From contig CATKXX010000001.1 of assembly GCA_949840935.1 (NCBI GenBank), positions 62,001-126,000 of the forward strand: a stretch of DNA of 64,000 nucleotides, read 5' to 3'. The translations under genes and the position numbers were made by a program. The stretch is from an uncultured Acetatifactor sp. GTDB lineage: Bacteria > Bacillota > Clostridia > Lachnospirales > Lachnospiraceae. The notes under the pieces are model-generated. The model was not told the origin of the DNA. It ran no database searches and saw nothing but the letters and a program-made list of their open reading frames with translations. Numbering within the stretch: position 1 is the first letter of the stretch; every line of letters begins with the position of its first letter. This document shows positions 35,284 through 44,380 of this stretch, piece after piece.

Positions 35284-36888
35284 ATGAAAAACATGAAAAT
35301 CAGAACAAAACTTATACTTGGTTTTGCAGTTCCCATTATATTGACGATCATCAATGTGCTTGTGGGCGTATGGATCACAAATTATGCCGTTGATACGATC
35401 AGCGTCATGAACGAAGACGGTGCTACACAGATCGCATCGGGGCTGGATCAGCTTGTGGAATCCATAAGCCAGTTAAATGAAGACGGGGCAACCGGCATTA
35501 ATGAGCAGCTGCATGGGATAACCGAGATTGACGATGCCACCCGCCAGGAGATGATGGACTTTGTCAATTCCGGCAAGGATAACAGGATTGCAACCCTTAA
35601 GAGCCACGGCGAGGAGCTGAAATCCTTTGTCAACACCGGTAAGGACAACAGGATTGCAACCCTTCGGGAGACAATGAACATCTCAAATACCATCAACATC
35701 GTACTGCTCATTGTTTCCGTAGTGATCACTCTGGTGATCAGCACTGCCCTGATCAAGACGATCGCGCAGTCCGTACACCAGCTGTCCGATGCAGCGAAGG
35801 AAATCGCGCAGGGCCGTGTCAGCAACCTGGAGCTGAAGAAGCATTCCAATGATGAGTTTGGCGACTTGGTAGATGAATACACCATGGTGATTGATAATAT
35901 TAAATATCAGGCAGGCATTGCCGAGGAAGTATCCAACGGTAATCTGACTGTTGAAGTCACCCCCAAATGTGCGGAGGATGTGCTGGGCGTGTCCTTAAAG
36001 AAGCTGGTTGATGACAACCATCACGCACTGAGCAATATCAATGACGCGGCATATCAGGTGACCATCGGTTCTTCCCAGGTAGCGGATGCAAGCCAGTCCC
36101 TCGCACAGGGTTCCACTGAGCAGGCAAGCGCGGTTCAGCAGATTACAGCATCCATCGATGAAATCGCTGAGAAGACGAAGGAGAATGCGGAGCAGGCTAA
36201 TTCCGCCGCAGAGCTGGTGAGCAAGGCAATCAATGACGTAAAGCAGGGCAATAAGCAGATGCAGGATATGATGGCGGCAATGGAGGAGATCAACAAGGCT
36301 TCCGAGAGCATTTCCACGATCATCAAGACTATCGACAATATTTCCTTCCAGACCAATATCCTTTCGCTGAATGCGTCCGTTGAGGCGGCAAGGGCCGGCG
36401 AGGCAGGCAAGGGCTTTGCAGTGGTTGCGGAAGAGGTGAGAAGCCTTGCGGTCAAGAGTGCCGAGGCAGCAGCCGAGACTGCGGAGCTTATCGAGGATTC
36501 CATCAGCAAGGTAGGTGTCGGTTCCAAGATTGCCGATGAGACTGCTAAGGCTCTGAGCGTGATCTCAGAGGTGGTACATGAGAGTGAGGTCATCATCAAC
36601 AATATTGCGGATTCCTCCAATTACCAGGCAACGGCTATTGCACAGATTGAGCAGGCAATCTCCCAGGTTTCCCAGGTGGTTCAGACCAACTCTGCCACCA
36701 GCGAGCAGTGTGCGGCTGCCAGTGAGGAGCTGTCCAACCAGGCATCCCGTATGCGTGAGCTGCTTTCCGTTTACAATCTTGGCGGCGGTAAGAAGAGCTC
36801 TTCCTACAAGGGCGACAACAGTATGAATTCCAGTGCCAACGCCAATGAGCAGATCATTTCCCTGGGCGACGGGTTTGACAAATATTGA
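35284..36888 (+). CDS. Methyl-accepting chemotaxis protein
   Basis: A 534-residue receptor. Membrane segment 1 (about 9-32) is followed by a short outside region of roughly 100 residues, then membrane segment 2 (about 142-162), a HAMP domain, and the cytoplasmic coiled-coil with the signalling tip [40 protein letters not shown]. The outside region holds two internal duplications (NEDGAT twice; [13 protein letters not shown] twice) and does not resemble a Cache or four-helix ligand domain. AGAGAGG 8 nt before ATG 35284 sets the start. Confidence 0.93.
   Translation: MKNMKIRTKLILGFAVPIILTIINVLVGVWITNYAVDTISVMNEDGATQIASGLDQLVESISQLNEDGATGINEQLHGITEIDDATRQEMMDFVNSGKDNRIATLKSHGEELKSFVNTGKDNRIATLRETMNISNTINIVLLIVSVVITLVISTALIKTIAQSVHQLSDAAKEIAQGRVSNLELKKHSNDEFGDLVDEYTMVIDNIKYQAGIAEEVSNGNLTVEVTPKCAEDVLGVSLKKLVDDNHHALSNINDAAYQVTIGSSQVADASQSLAQGSTEQASAVQQITASIDEIAEKTKENAEQANSAAELVSKAINDVKQGNKQMQDMMAAMEEINKASESISTIIKTIDNISFQTNILSLNASVEAARAGEAGKGFAVVAEEVRSLAVKSAEAAAETAELIEDSISKVGVGSKIADETAKALSVISEVVHESEVIINNIADSSNYQATAIAQIEQAISQVSQVVQTNSATSEQCAAASEELSNQASRMRELLSVYNLGGGKKSSSYKGDNSMNSSANANEQIISLGDGFDKY
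35561..35664 (+). repeat. Internal duplication in the MCP sensor region
   Basis: Two 38-bp near-identical segments (35561-35598 and 35627-35664, period 66 bp) encode [13 protein letters not shown] and [13 protein letters not shown] in the extracytoplasmic region. Confidence 0.85.
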
Positions 36889-36913
36889 TATAATGGAAAT
36901 AGTTGACTTTCAG

Positions 36914-36944
36914 GAGGCATTCCCGTGCGGGAATGCCTCTTTTT
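36914..36944 (+). terminator. Terminator of the chemosensory cluster
   Basis: A perfect 12-bp stem (36914-36925 with 36928-36939, loop TG) followed by TTTTT, 26 bp after the MCP stop. Confidence 0.92.
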
Positions 36945-36967
36945 AAGTAGCGCGCGGCATTTATGGA

Positions 36968-36996
36968 TTGAGAAAAGGGGCTTTTTGGTATATAAT
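36968..36996 (+). promoter_or_regulatory. Promoter of the glycan cluster
   Basis: TTGAGA (36968-36973) and TATAAT (36991-36996) with 17-bp spacing, 66 nt ahead of the glycosyltransferase start. Confidence 0.7.
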
Positions 36997-37061
36997 ATAC
37001 TTGGGATGGATTTCCCGGTTCAGGATGTTTCAAAATAATATACCGGAAAGAGCTTGGTGTG

Positions 37062-38807
37062 ATGGAACAGAGTATGGCAGTATCAGAGAAAATATGGAAA
37101 GTGATCAAGGCGGCGCTGCTGCTGGGAAGCCTGCTGGCGGCGGCAAAGCTGATCTTTGTGGACTACACTCTCGACGAGGAATATCAGCTGGTAATGGCAT
37201 ACAGGAAGCTGCAGGGAGATCATTTGTTCAGGGAAATGTGGGAGCCTCATCAGACTTCCGCGTTTTTGTGTGCGGGCCTGATCTGGCTATACAGGGCAGT
37301 CACGGGGACCGTCACGGGCGTGCTGTTGTTTTTGCGTTTTGTGACACTGGGAATCCAGCTTGCACTGTCCTGCTTTGTGTACCGTACTCTGGACAGGCTT
37401 ATGGATAAAAGGTATGCCTTTCTGCTGGCGCTGCTGTATTTTAATATAGTTCCCAAGAATATCCAGATTCCTGAGTTTGGAAATATGCAGCTGTGGTTTT
37501 TGACCGTCTGCATTTTGTGTATGATGCAGTATTTCCGCGGCCTGGAACAGGATTGCGGGAGCCGGTGGTATCTGCTTGTGGCGGTGGGGATTTCGCTGTC
37601 CTGCGAAATCCTGACCTATCCTACCTGTATTGTTTTATTCCCCTTTTTCCTTGCCTGGATCCTGGCCAGGGCAGGGCGCAGCCGGTGGCGGGACTGCCTG
37701 ATCCTGACGGCAGTCTGTGCAGTCTGCGGAGGGCTGTGGTTCTGGCGGGTGCTGCAGGGTGTTAGCCTGCAGGAGCTGGGGGAAAACATCGGAAAGCTGC
37801 TTTCCTTTGACCCCACCCATGACGTGTCCGGGGTGACGGATGAAAAGGCGCATAATTACGGGGTAAATCTCGTGCTGTGGGGGCAGTGGCTGGCCGTGAC
37901 GGCTGCGGTGAGCGGGCTGCTTTATCTGATTGTGGGACGGCTGCAGGCCCGAAGGGGCAGGGCTCCAAGCGGAAAGGCCGGATGGCTGATCTGGCTGGTG
38001 ATGGCAATCATTACAGCGGAGGGCGTGCAGATCTGCTACTGGGCCGCAGGGGGAATAGGCTACGAATACCTGCAGATCCATTTCCTGGTGGTCTGGCTGG
38101 CTGCGGCCGGGGTATGGCGGCTGGCCGACGGGCGCAGGAGGACGCTTTACTGGGGGGTACTGGGGACGCTTGCCGCCTATGCGGGAGTTATGTACATCAG
38201 CGACCTGGCCATGTATTATACGCTGCCTCACGGGGCCCTGGGGATTGTCTTCGCCGTAGCGGTGATCGTCTTTGCCATGGAGCAGGTTATGGGAAAATCC
38301 GCCGCTCCCTGGGCATATCTTCTGATCGTCAGCCTGTGCCTGTGCGCCGTCTTTGGAAAGGGATTTACCCTGAGAGGCGGGAAGGACGACAGCACGGTGC
38401 TCAGGGTTGGCGGAATCATGAAGGACGGGCCGGCGGCAGGTATCCTGACGGATTACATGTGCGCCTATATCTACAACTCCAATTATCAGTTTTACCGGGA
38501 GAACCTACGGCAGGGGGATAAGGTGCTGATCGTTGCCAATATGGTCATGTCGGTGGGGACGACGGCGTATCTCTTTGACGACTATGAGGTGTGCCATTAT
38601 TCTGTGGTAGATCCCACCAGCTACGACGAGAGGCTAATGACTTACTGGGAGCAGTACCCGGAGAAAAGGCCGGATGCCATTGTTGTGGACTGCTGGTTCG
38701 GGGACTTGATGGAACCCCGGGACAGCTGGATCATGCGTTATATTGAGACGGATTTCGGATACACACAGGTACAGGACGGGGATTACGTGCGGATTTACCG
38801 CAGATGA
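37062..38807 (+). CDS. GT-C-type membrane glycosyltransferase
   Basis: A 581-residue protein with about a dozen hydrophobic segments and an early outside loop containing DEEYQLVMAYRKLQG, the position where GT-C enzymes (GT39/ArnT-like) carry their catalytic acidic pair. The C-terminal ~130 residues are a soluble domain (DYEVCHYSVVDPTSYDERLM). It probably transfers a sugar from a polyprenyl-phosphate donor outside the membrane, which fits the GT2 and GtrA genes downstream. A GTG at 37059 and an ATG at 37074 are alternative starts. Confidence 0.7.
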   Translation: MEQSMAVSEKIWKVIKAALLLGSLLAAAKLIFVDYTLDEEYQLVMAYRKLQGDHLFREMWEPHQTSAFLCAGLIWLYRAVTGTVTGVLLFLRFVTLGIQLALSCFVYRTLDRLMDKRYAFLLALLYFNIVPKNIQIPEFGNMQLWFLTVCILCMMQYFRGLEQDCGSRWYLLVAVGISLSCEILTYPTCIVLFPFFLAWILARAGRSRWRDCLILTAVCAVCGGLWFWRVLQGVSLQELGENIGKLLSFDPTHDVSGVTDEKAHNYGVNLVLWGQWLAVTAAVSGLLYLIVGRLQARRGRAPSGKAGWLIWLVMAIITAEGVQICYWAAGGIGYEYLQIHFLVVWLAAAGVWRLADGRRRTLYWGVLGTLAAYAGVMYISDLAMYYTLPHGALGIVFAVAVIVFAMEQVMGKSAAPWAYLLIVSLCLCAVFGKGFTLRGGKDDSTVLRVGGIMKDGPAAGILTDYMCAYIYNSNYQFYRENLRQGDKVLIVANMVMSVGTTAYLFDDYEVCHYSVVDPTSYDERLMTYWEQYPEKRPDAIVVDCWFGDLMEPRDSWIMRYIETDFGYTQVQDGDYVRIYRR

Positions 38808-39075
38808 CGCGAAGGGCCTGTGTCGAGAAGACCTGTGACGTGAAGGGCCTGTGGTGAAGGGACTTGTGTCGCGGAGGTTGTTATTTTTGTTGCGCGGGTG
38901 TGAAAAGAAACAACGGAAAGAGCTTGGAAAGAAATTAGAAAGAACCCTGCCGGCGTAAAGCGAAATGAGCTTGAAATCCCCTGCGGGATAGAGTAAAATT
39001 GGTATAGTCCGTTACCATGAAAATACGCTTGGAGAGTATGTTTGCGGGAATTCCGGTAGACAGGAGAATAGATGC
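38808..39075 (+). other. Gap with imperfect short repeats and a promoter
   Basis: Imperfect copies of GAAGGGCCTGTG start at 38811, 38842 and 38856. A promoter, TTGAAA (38971-38976) and TAAAAT (38994-38999) with 17-bp spacing, lies 76 nt ahead of the aminotransferase gene. Confidence 0.5.
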
Positions 39076-40173
39076 ATGACAGATAAAATAATGCCAAACC
39101 GGCTGGACAGGGGTTTTGAGAAATACCAGGAGGAATTTGAGGCAGCTGCCCTGAGGGTACTGCGCTCCGGCTGGTATGTGCTTGGCCCGGAGGTGGCGGC
39201 TTTTGAGGAGGAATTTGCAGGGTATACCGGTTCGGGATACTGCGTGGGGCTGGCCAGCGGGCTGGACGCACTGTGGCTGGCCTTCCGTGTGTTGGGCATC
39301 GGCAGAGGGGACGAAGTGATCGTCCAGGGCAACACCTATATCGCCAGCGTTATGGGCATTACGATCAACGGGGCCACGCCGGTCTTTGTGGAGCCGGATG
39401 AATTTTATAATATAGACCCGGACAGAATAGAGGAGAAAATCACTGAGAGGACGAAGGCTGTCCTGGTGGTACATCTGTATGGTCAGGCGTCGGATATGGG
39501 AAAGATCGTGGAGCTGTGCAGGAGGCACGGCCTGCAGCTGGTGGAGGATTGTGCGCAGTCCCACGGGGCGGCTGCCGGGGGGAAGACGACGGGAAGCTTC
39601 GGGGATATAGGCTGTTTTTCTTTTTACCCGTCGAAAAACCTGGGGGCCTTCGGGGATGCGGGGGCCATTGTCACCGACAGCGAGGAGCTTGCCCGGGCGG
39701 TGAGAATGTACCGCAACTATGGAAGCGAGAAGCGGTATTACAATAAGGTGGTGGGCGCCAATTCCAGGCTGGACGAGCTCCAGGCGGCCATGCTCCGGGT
39801 ACGCCTGGCCCATATGGAGGAAATCACGGAGGAGCGCAGGCAGGCTGCGGAGCGATACACCGCCCTGCTGGACAATGAAAAGCTGATACTGCCTGCTGTC
39901 CGCCAGGGTGTAACCCACGTATGGCATCAGTATGTGATCCGCACAGAGAGGCGGGACGAGCTGGCAGCATGGCTGGAGGGGCAGGGGATTGGGACGATCA
40001 TTCATTATCCGGTGCCGCCCCATCTGTCGGAGGCATATGCGTACCTGGGACATAAAAGGGGTGATCTGAAGATCACGGAGAAGTACGCGGATACGGTACT
40101 GTCCCTTCCCATGTACAATGGGATGACGCAGGAGGAACAGCTGAGGGTTATCCGCTGCCTGAATGAATTCTGA
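39076..40173 (+). CDS. DegT/DnrJ/EryC1 sugar aminotransferase (FdtB-like)
   Basis: A 365-residue PLP enzyme. The PLP lysine is in CFSFYPSKNLGAFGDAGAI; GLASGLDALWLAFRVLGIG and VHLYGQASDM are typical of the family. Paired with the ketoisomerase encoded next, it probably makes a dTDP-3-amino-3,6-dideoxyhexose (FdtB/QdtB class). RmlA and RmlB homologues that would supply the substrate are not in the window. Confidence 0.9.
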   Translation: MTDKIMPNRLDRGFEKYQEEFEAAALRVLRSGWYVLGPEVAAFEEEFAGYTGSGYCVGLASGLDALWLAFRVLGIGRGDEVIVQGNTYIASVMGITINGATPVFVEPDEFYNIDPDRIEEKITERTKAVLVVHLYGQASDMGKIVELCRRHGLQLVEDCAQSHGAAAGGKTTGSFGDIGCFSFYPSKNLGAFGDAGAIVTDSEELARAVRMYRNYGSEKRYYNKVVGANSRLDELQAAMLRVRLAHMEEITEERRQAAERYTALLDNEKLILPAVRQGVTHVWHQYVIRTERRDELAAWLEGQGIGTIIHYPVPPHLSEAYAYLGHKRGDLKITEKYADTVLSLPMYNGMTQEEQLRVIRCLNEF

Positions 40174-40203
40174 GGGTTTAGCGAACGGGAACAGGAGAAA
40201 ATA

Positions 40204-40638
40204 TTGAGCTTAGAGGAACAATACAGATTAATTGAATTTGCGGATCTCGGCGATGAGCGGGGGAACCTGGTGGTCATTGAGGGGGAGGGGATGGATATTC
40301 CCTTTGATATCAGGCGCGTATTTTATATTTATGGTTCGGACAGCACGGTGGTACGGGGGAATCATGCCAACCGGGAGACGGAATTCCTGCTGGTAAATGT
40401 CAGCGGGAGAAGTAAGGTGCGTGTGGACAACGGGAGCGAGTCCGCCGTCATTGAGTTGGACAGGCCGCGGATGGGGCTGTATCTGTCCGCCATGCTGTGG
40501 AAGGATATGTATGAATTCTCGGAGGATTCCGTGCTTCTGGTGCTGGCCAGCAGGCATTACGACGAGAGGGAATACATCCGTGATTACGACACCTATCTGA
40601 GGGTGTTGAGGGAAAAGGAGTCTTCGGAAGGTGAGTAA
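40204..40638 (+). CDS. FdtA/QdtA family sugar 3,4-ketoisomerase
   Basis: A 144-residue cupin. RRVFYIYGSDSTVVRGNHANRETEFLLVNVSG matches the conserved strand with catalytic histidine, and MWKDMYEFSEDSVLLVLASRHYDEREYIRDY the conserved end. The enzyme isomerises dTDP-4-keto-6-deoxyglucose to the 3-keto sugar used by the aminotransferase. It appears to start at TTG 40204: AGGAGA is 7 nt upstream and no usable ATG lies nearby. Its end overlaps the next gene by 8 bp. Confidence 0.88.
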   Translation: MSLEEQYRLIEFADLGDERGNLVVIEGEGMDIPFDIRRVFYIYGSDSTVVRGNHANRETEFLLVNVSGRSKVRVDNGSESAVIELDRPRMGLYLSAMLWKDMYEFSEDSVLLVLASRHYDEREYIRDYDTYLRVLREKESSEGE

Positions 40639-41575
40639 GCTGTCGATCGTTGTCCCGGTGTATTTTAACGAAGATACACTGATGGATCTGTATGAAGATA
40701 TGAAAAAAAAGATATTGGGAGTCCTGGGGGATTATGAGATCGTCTTCGTGGACGACGGCTCGGGAGACGGCTCCTGGCAGGTCATGAACGAGATACGCAG
40801 GCTGGACAGGCGTGTGCGCCTGGTAAAGCTTTCCCGCAATTTCGGGGAACACGCGGCAATCCTGGCGGGGCTTTCCGTCTGCACCGGGGACTGTGCGGTG
40901 ACGAAGCAGGCGGATCTGCAGGAGGATTCCTCCCTGATCCTGGAGATGTATGAGCGATGGAAGCAGGGGAATAAGGTGGTTCTCGCCGTGCGCAGATCCA
41001 GGGATGAATCCAGGGCCAAGGTCTTCTTTGCGAACAGGTACTATGGGCTGGTGCGCAGGTTTGTCAATAAAAATATGCCGGTGGGCGGCTGTGACTGTTA
41101 CCTGATCGACCGGAAGGTGATCGAAGTGCTGGAACGCCTTGACGAGAAGAATTCCAGCCTGACGCTGCAGGTGCTGTGGGCGGGCTTTCAGACGGACATG
41201 GTTTACTTTGACCGGAAGGACAGGGAGAAGGGAGTCTCCCGCTGGACCTTCGCGAAGAAATTTAAGCTGGTGCTGGACTCCATGATGAGCTTTTCCTATA
41301 TGCCCATCCGCCTGATGACCTATGTGGGAATCCTGTTTGACATCCTGGCGGTCGTACTGTTTATCAGTGTGATCGTGGAATACTTTACGGTGGGAACGCC
41401 CATTGCCGGGTGGCCGTCCCTGATGTGCGTGGTATTGTGTTCCTCGGGGCTCATCCTCCTGATGATGGGGATTCTGGGGGAATATGTGTGGCGTACCCTG
41501 GATGCGGCGCGCTCCCGGCCGCCCTTTATCATCGACGAGATACGGGAGCATGAGGATGCCGCGAAGGACTCATAG
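40631..41575 (+). CDS. GT2 family glycosyltransferase (bactoprenol-type)
   Basis: A 314-residue protein. The GT-A domain begins KLSIVVPVYFNEDTLMDLYEDM and has the DDGSGDGSW, QADLQEDSSLILEMYE and GVSRWTFAKKFKLVLDS motifs of DPM1/GtrB/YfdH-like enzymes, with two C-terminal membrane helices (about 225-290). Such enzymes load a sugar onto undecaprenyl phosphate. The start is GTG 40631, overlapping the preceding stop region. Working with GtrA and the GT-C enzyme it would form a three-part surface-glycosylation system. Confidence 0.92.
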   Translation: MSKLSIVVPVYFNEDTLMDLYEDMKKKILGVLGDYEIVFVDDGSGDGSWQVMNEIRRLDRRVRLVKLSRNFGEHAAILAGLSVCTGDCAVTKQADLQEDSSLILEMYERWKQGNKVVLAVRRSRDESRAKVFFANRYYGLVRRFVNKNMPVGGCDCYLIDRKVIEVLERLDEKNSSLTLQVLWAGFQTDMVYFDRKDREKGVSRWTFAKKFKLVLDSMMSFSYMPIRLMTYVGILFDILAVVLFISVIVEYFTVGTPIAGWPSLMCVVLCSSGLILLMMGILGEYVWRTLDAARSRPPFIIDEIREHEDAAKDS

Positions 41576-41614
41576 GGAAAGCTGGTTTCGGAGAGGATTG
41601 TTTGTGGCGGAAGC

Positions 41615-42079
41615 ATGAAAGATTTGTGGCAGTTTATTAAATTTGGGCTTGTGGGTGTGTCAAACACGCTGATCAGCGAGGGAATCTATTGCGTACTGGT
41701 GTTTTTCGGAGTCCCGTATCTTCTGGCATATTTTATCGGCTTTTCGCTGAGTGTGCTGAATGCCTACTATTGGAGCAATAAATATGTATTCAGGGCTGAC
41801 CCGGGAGAGGGGAAGCGCATCTGGTGGAAGGTGCTGTTAAAGACTTATGCGGCGTATTTCTGGGGATTTCTTGTGAGCTCGGCGCTGCTGGTGTTCTGGA
41901 TCGATTTCATACAGCTCTCCCGCTACCTTGGCGGGCTGGCGGGAATGCTGGCGGAACATGGATTCCCGCAGTTTGACGCCGGTTTCCTGGGGGAAGCGCT
42001 GGCGGCGGGAATCAACCTGCTGATCACAGTGCCCATGAATTTCCTGATAAATAAATTTTGGGCATATAAGAGTAAATAG
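41615..42079 (+). CDS. GtrA family membrane protein (lipid-sugar flippase)
   Basis: A 154-residue protein with four membrane helices. The N-terminal LWQFIKFGLVGVSNTLISEGIYCVL and the INLLITVPMNFLINKFWAYKSK tail are GtrA hallmarks. The family is thought to flip polyprenyl-phosphate sugars. It lies 39 bp after the GT2 gene and 9 bp before the LytTR regulator. Confidence 0.92.
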   Translation: MKDLWQFIKFGLVGVSNTLISEGIYCVLVFFGVPYLLAYFIGFSLSVLNAYYWSNKYVFRADPGEGKRIWWKVLLKTYAAYFWGFLVSSALLVFWIDFIQLSRYLGGLAGMLAEHGFPQFDAGFLGEALAAGINLLITVPMNFLINKFWAYKSK

Positions 42080-42088
42080 AGGGATACC

Positions 42089-42814
42089 ATGCTTCGTGTG
42101 GCGATATGTGACGACGACAGGGTTTTGCTGGAAGACCTGAGCCGGGAGGTACAGCTTTGGGCGAAGGAAAGGGATGAGGCCTGCAGTGTGGGGCTTTTCC
42201 CTTCAGCGGAAGCCTTTTTATTTGCCTGGGAGGAGAAGAAGGATACGGAGGTGCTGCTCCTGGACATTGAGATGCCCGGAATGGACGGGATGGAGCTGGC
42301 AAAGAGGCTGCGACGGAGAGGGGAGCGGCTGAGCATTATCTTCGTCACCGGGAATCCTGATTTCGCCCTGGAAGGGTATGACCTGGAGGCGGTCTCCTAT
42401 CTTGTGAAGCCTGTGAAAAGGGAGCGGCTGAGGGCGGCGCTGGATCGTGCCGCAAGGCAGTCTGTAAGCAGGGAGGCGCTTCTGGTGGACATTTCCGCCG
42501 GGGAGGTGGAAAAGGTGTATGTGTCGGATCTCTGCTGTCTGGAAAGCAGAGATCATGAGACAATCCTGCGGATGCGGGACGGCAGGGTCATTCCCTGCAG
42601 GAGGGCTCTCCGGCAGCTGGAGCAGGAATTGAGAGAGATGTCCGAGGCCTTCTTCCGGCCGCACAGATCCTATCTGATTCATCTGGATTATGTGGCGAAG
42701 ATCACGAAAAAGGAGGTGCAGCTGGAGGGCGGGATACTGGTGCCAATTGCCCGGGGGAAGTGGGAGGGGCTGCACCGCGCGTATATGCGGCATTTCCGCA
42801 GCAAATTTGAATGA
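42089..42814 (+). CDS. LytTR family response regulator (system 1)
   Basis: A 241-residue AgrA-type regulator. The receiver carries Asp in EVLLLDIEMPGMDGMELA; the LytTR DNA-binding domain spans about 135-240 (VYVSDLCCLESRDHETILRMRDG, FFRPHRSYLIHLDYVAKI). It activates promoters through direct repeats. The kinase gene follows 45 bp downstream. The short gap to gtrA means it may also be read with the glycan operon. Confidence 0.93.
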   Translation: MLRVAICDDDRVLLEDLSREVQLWAKERDEACSVGLFPSAEAFLFAWEEKKDTEVLLLDIEMPGMDGMELAKRLRRRGERLSIIFVTGNPDFALEGYDLEAVSYLVKPVKRERLRAALDRAARQSVSREALLVDISAGEVEKVYVSDLCCLESRDHETILRMRDGRVIPCRRALRQLEQELREMSEAFFRPHRSYLIHLDYVAKITKKEVQLEGGILVPIARGKWEGLHRAYMRHFRSKFE

Positions 42815-42859
42815 TCGTATCGCTGCGGGGGCGGCAGGACAGTCCCGGAAGGAGCTAAC

Positions 42860-44254
42860 ATGCTGCAGACAGGAATTCAGGCGATATGGCTGGCGCTGTA
42901 TCATTACTATATGGAACAGGCAAGTGAAATAGAGAGGGGGCGTGCCAAAAGGATTGCTGTCTGCGCAATCACCTTTGGCACGCTCTTTGCCGTGCATCTG
43001 CCGGTTCCCGGATGGGGCGGCCCCCTGCATCAGGCTGCGGGCTGGCTGGTCATTGTGGGCGTTTTCTTTCTGTATGACCTCTTTTATGACGGGAAGCCTC
43101 TGGGACGGCAGTGGTGGAAGGTGCTGGTGCCGGGGCTTATCATGACCGGCTGCGTCCTGGCGGAGGATGCTGCAGAGCTGGTTCTGTGTACCGGGGCTGT
43201 GACCGTTTCTCTGCTTCTGCTGCTGGGCTGTGAGAGAGGGCACCTGGGTGTGTGGAACGGCCTGCTGAACCTTGCGGTCTATGCGCTTCTGGGATGCCTG
43301 TGCGTGCTGGGGAGCCCGGCCCGTGAGGGGGAGGGCGCAGTGCCGCCCGGTGTTGAGGAGGCATCCGGGGAATTCCGTGAGGGAGAGGCCGCAGTGCCGC
43401 CCGATGCTGAGGAGGCGTCCGGGGCAATCCGGGAGGGAGAGGCCGCAGGGCCGCCTGGTGTTGAGGAGGCATCCGGGGAATTTCAGGCCGGGGAGGCCGC
43501 CTGGCGGCTGCAGGGCGGCAGGATTGCGGAGGCCGGGTTCCTGGCGGGAATCCTGGGGGTGGAGCTGCTGCTGTTCTTCTCGCTGGAGGGAACCCTGTTT
43601 TCCTGGCAGCGCGGCTTTGAGGCCCGGACGGAAAGGTTCCAGCGGGAGGTGCTGGCCCATCAGTATAATGAGATCCGGGAAATCTATCTGAATATGCGGG
43701 GGTGGCGGCATGACTACCACAATCATCTGCAGGTGATGAAGGCTCAGCTTGCAGTGGGGCAGGTGGAGGAGATGGGGCGGTATCTGGATGATCTGGAGCG
43801 GAGCCTGGACAGTGTGGATACCTACGTAAAGACAGGGAATCTGATGGTGGATGCAATCCTGAACAGCAAGCTGACCCTGGCATCCCAGCGGGAAATCAGG
43901 GTAAACTGTAAGGCTGTCCTGCCGGCGGAGCTCTCCGTGGAGGATGTGGATTTGTGCGTGCTGTTGGGAAACCTTTTGGACAACGCCCTGGAAGCCTGTG
44001 AGAAGATCCCGCCCGACCAGAGGTTCCTGCGTATCTATATGGCAGTGAACCGGGCGCAGCTGTATATCTCCGTCCAGAATTCCGCCAGGGAAGACCTGAG
44101 CTTTGACGAGAGGAATTATATTTCACAGAAACGTGGCAGCCATGGCCTGGGTATGAAGCGAGTCAAAGCGCTGACGGACAAATATGAGGGATACCTGACC
44201 CTTGCCAATGAACCGGGCATCTTTGCGGCGGAGCTGACGCTGCCCTGCATTTGA
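42860..44254 (+). CDS. GHKL sensor histidine kinase (system 1)
   Basis: A 464-residue kinase. The N-terminal half is hydrophobic (several membrane segments up to about 235) and is interrupted by a Glu/Ala/Pro-rich 18-residue repeat. The kinase core has MRGWRHDYHNHLQVMKAQ with the phospho-His, the ATPase box LLGNLLDNALEACEKI, and RGSHGLGMKRVKALTDKYEGYL. It is AgrC-like in layout. The repeat sits between membrane segments, probably in an extramembrane loop. Confidence 0.9.
   Translation: MLQTGIQAIWLALYHYYMEQASEIERGRAKRIAVCAITFGTLFAVHLPVPGWGGPLHQAAGWLVIVGVFFLYDLFYDGKPLGRQWWKVLVPGLIMTGCVLAEDAAELVLCTGAVTVSLLLLLGCERGHLGVWNGLLNLAVYALLGCLCVLGSPAREGEGAVPPGVEEASGEFREGEAAVPPDAEEASGAIREGEAAGPPGVEEASGEFQAGEAAWRLQGGRIAEAGFLAGILGVELLLFFSLEGTLFSWQRGFEARTERFQREVLAHQYNEIREIYLNMRGWRHDYHNHLQVMKAQLAVGQVEEMGRYLDDLERSLDSVDTYVKTGNLMVDAILNSKLTLASQREIRVNCKAVLPAELSVEDVDLCVLLGNLLDNALEACEKIPPDQRFLRIYMAVNRAQLYISVQNSAREDLSFDERNYISQKRGSHGLGMKRVKALTDKYEGYLTLANEPGIFAAELTLPCI
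43322..43483 (+). repeat. 3 x 54-bp repeat in the sensor kinase
   Basis: Three in-frame 54-bp units encode REGEGAVPPGVEEASGEF and two variants, plus a short fourth remnant. They break the hydrophobic sensor region. Confidence 0.88.
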
Positions 44255-44280
44255 CGTAAAAAAACAAACAATTCACGCAG

Positions 44281-44305
44281 AAAATCCCCTTTGAGGGGAT
44301 TTTTA
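44281..44305 (+). terminator. Terminator between kinase and ABC transporter genes
   Basis: A 9-bp stem AAAATCCCC (44281-44289) with GGGGATTTT (44295-44303), loop TTTGA. It separates LytTR system 1 from the exporter pair that follows. Confidence 0.75.
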
Positions 44306-44380
44306 CGTTATGGTTCTGGATGTGATCTATGCGGCATTTGCCAAACAGGAATCAAAATAGATTCGAATGGAGAGCTTGTT

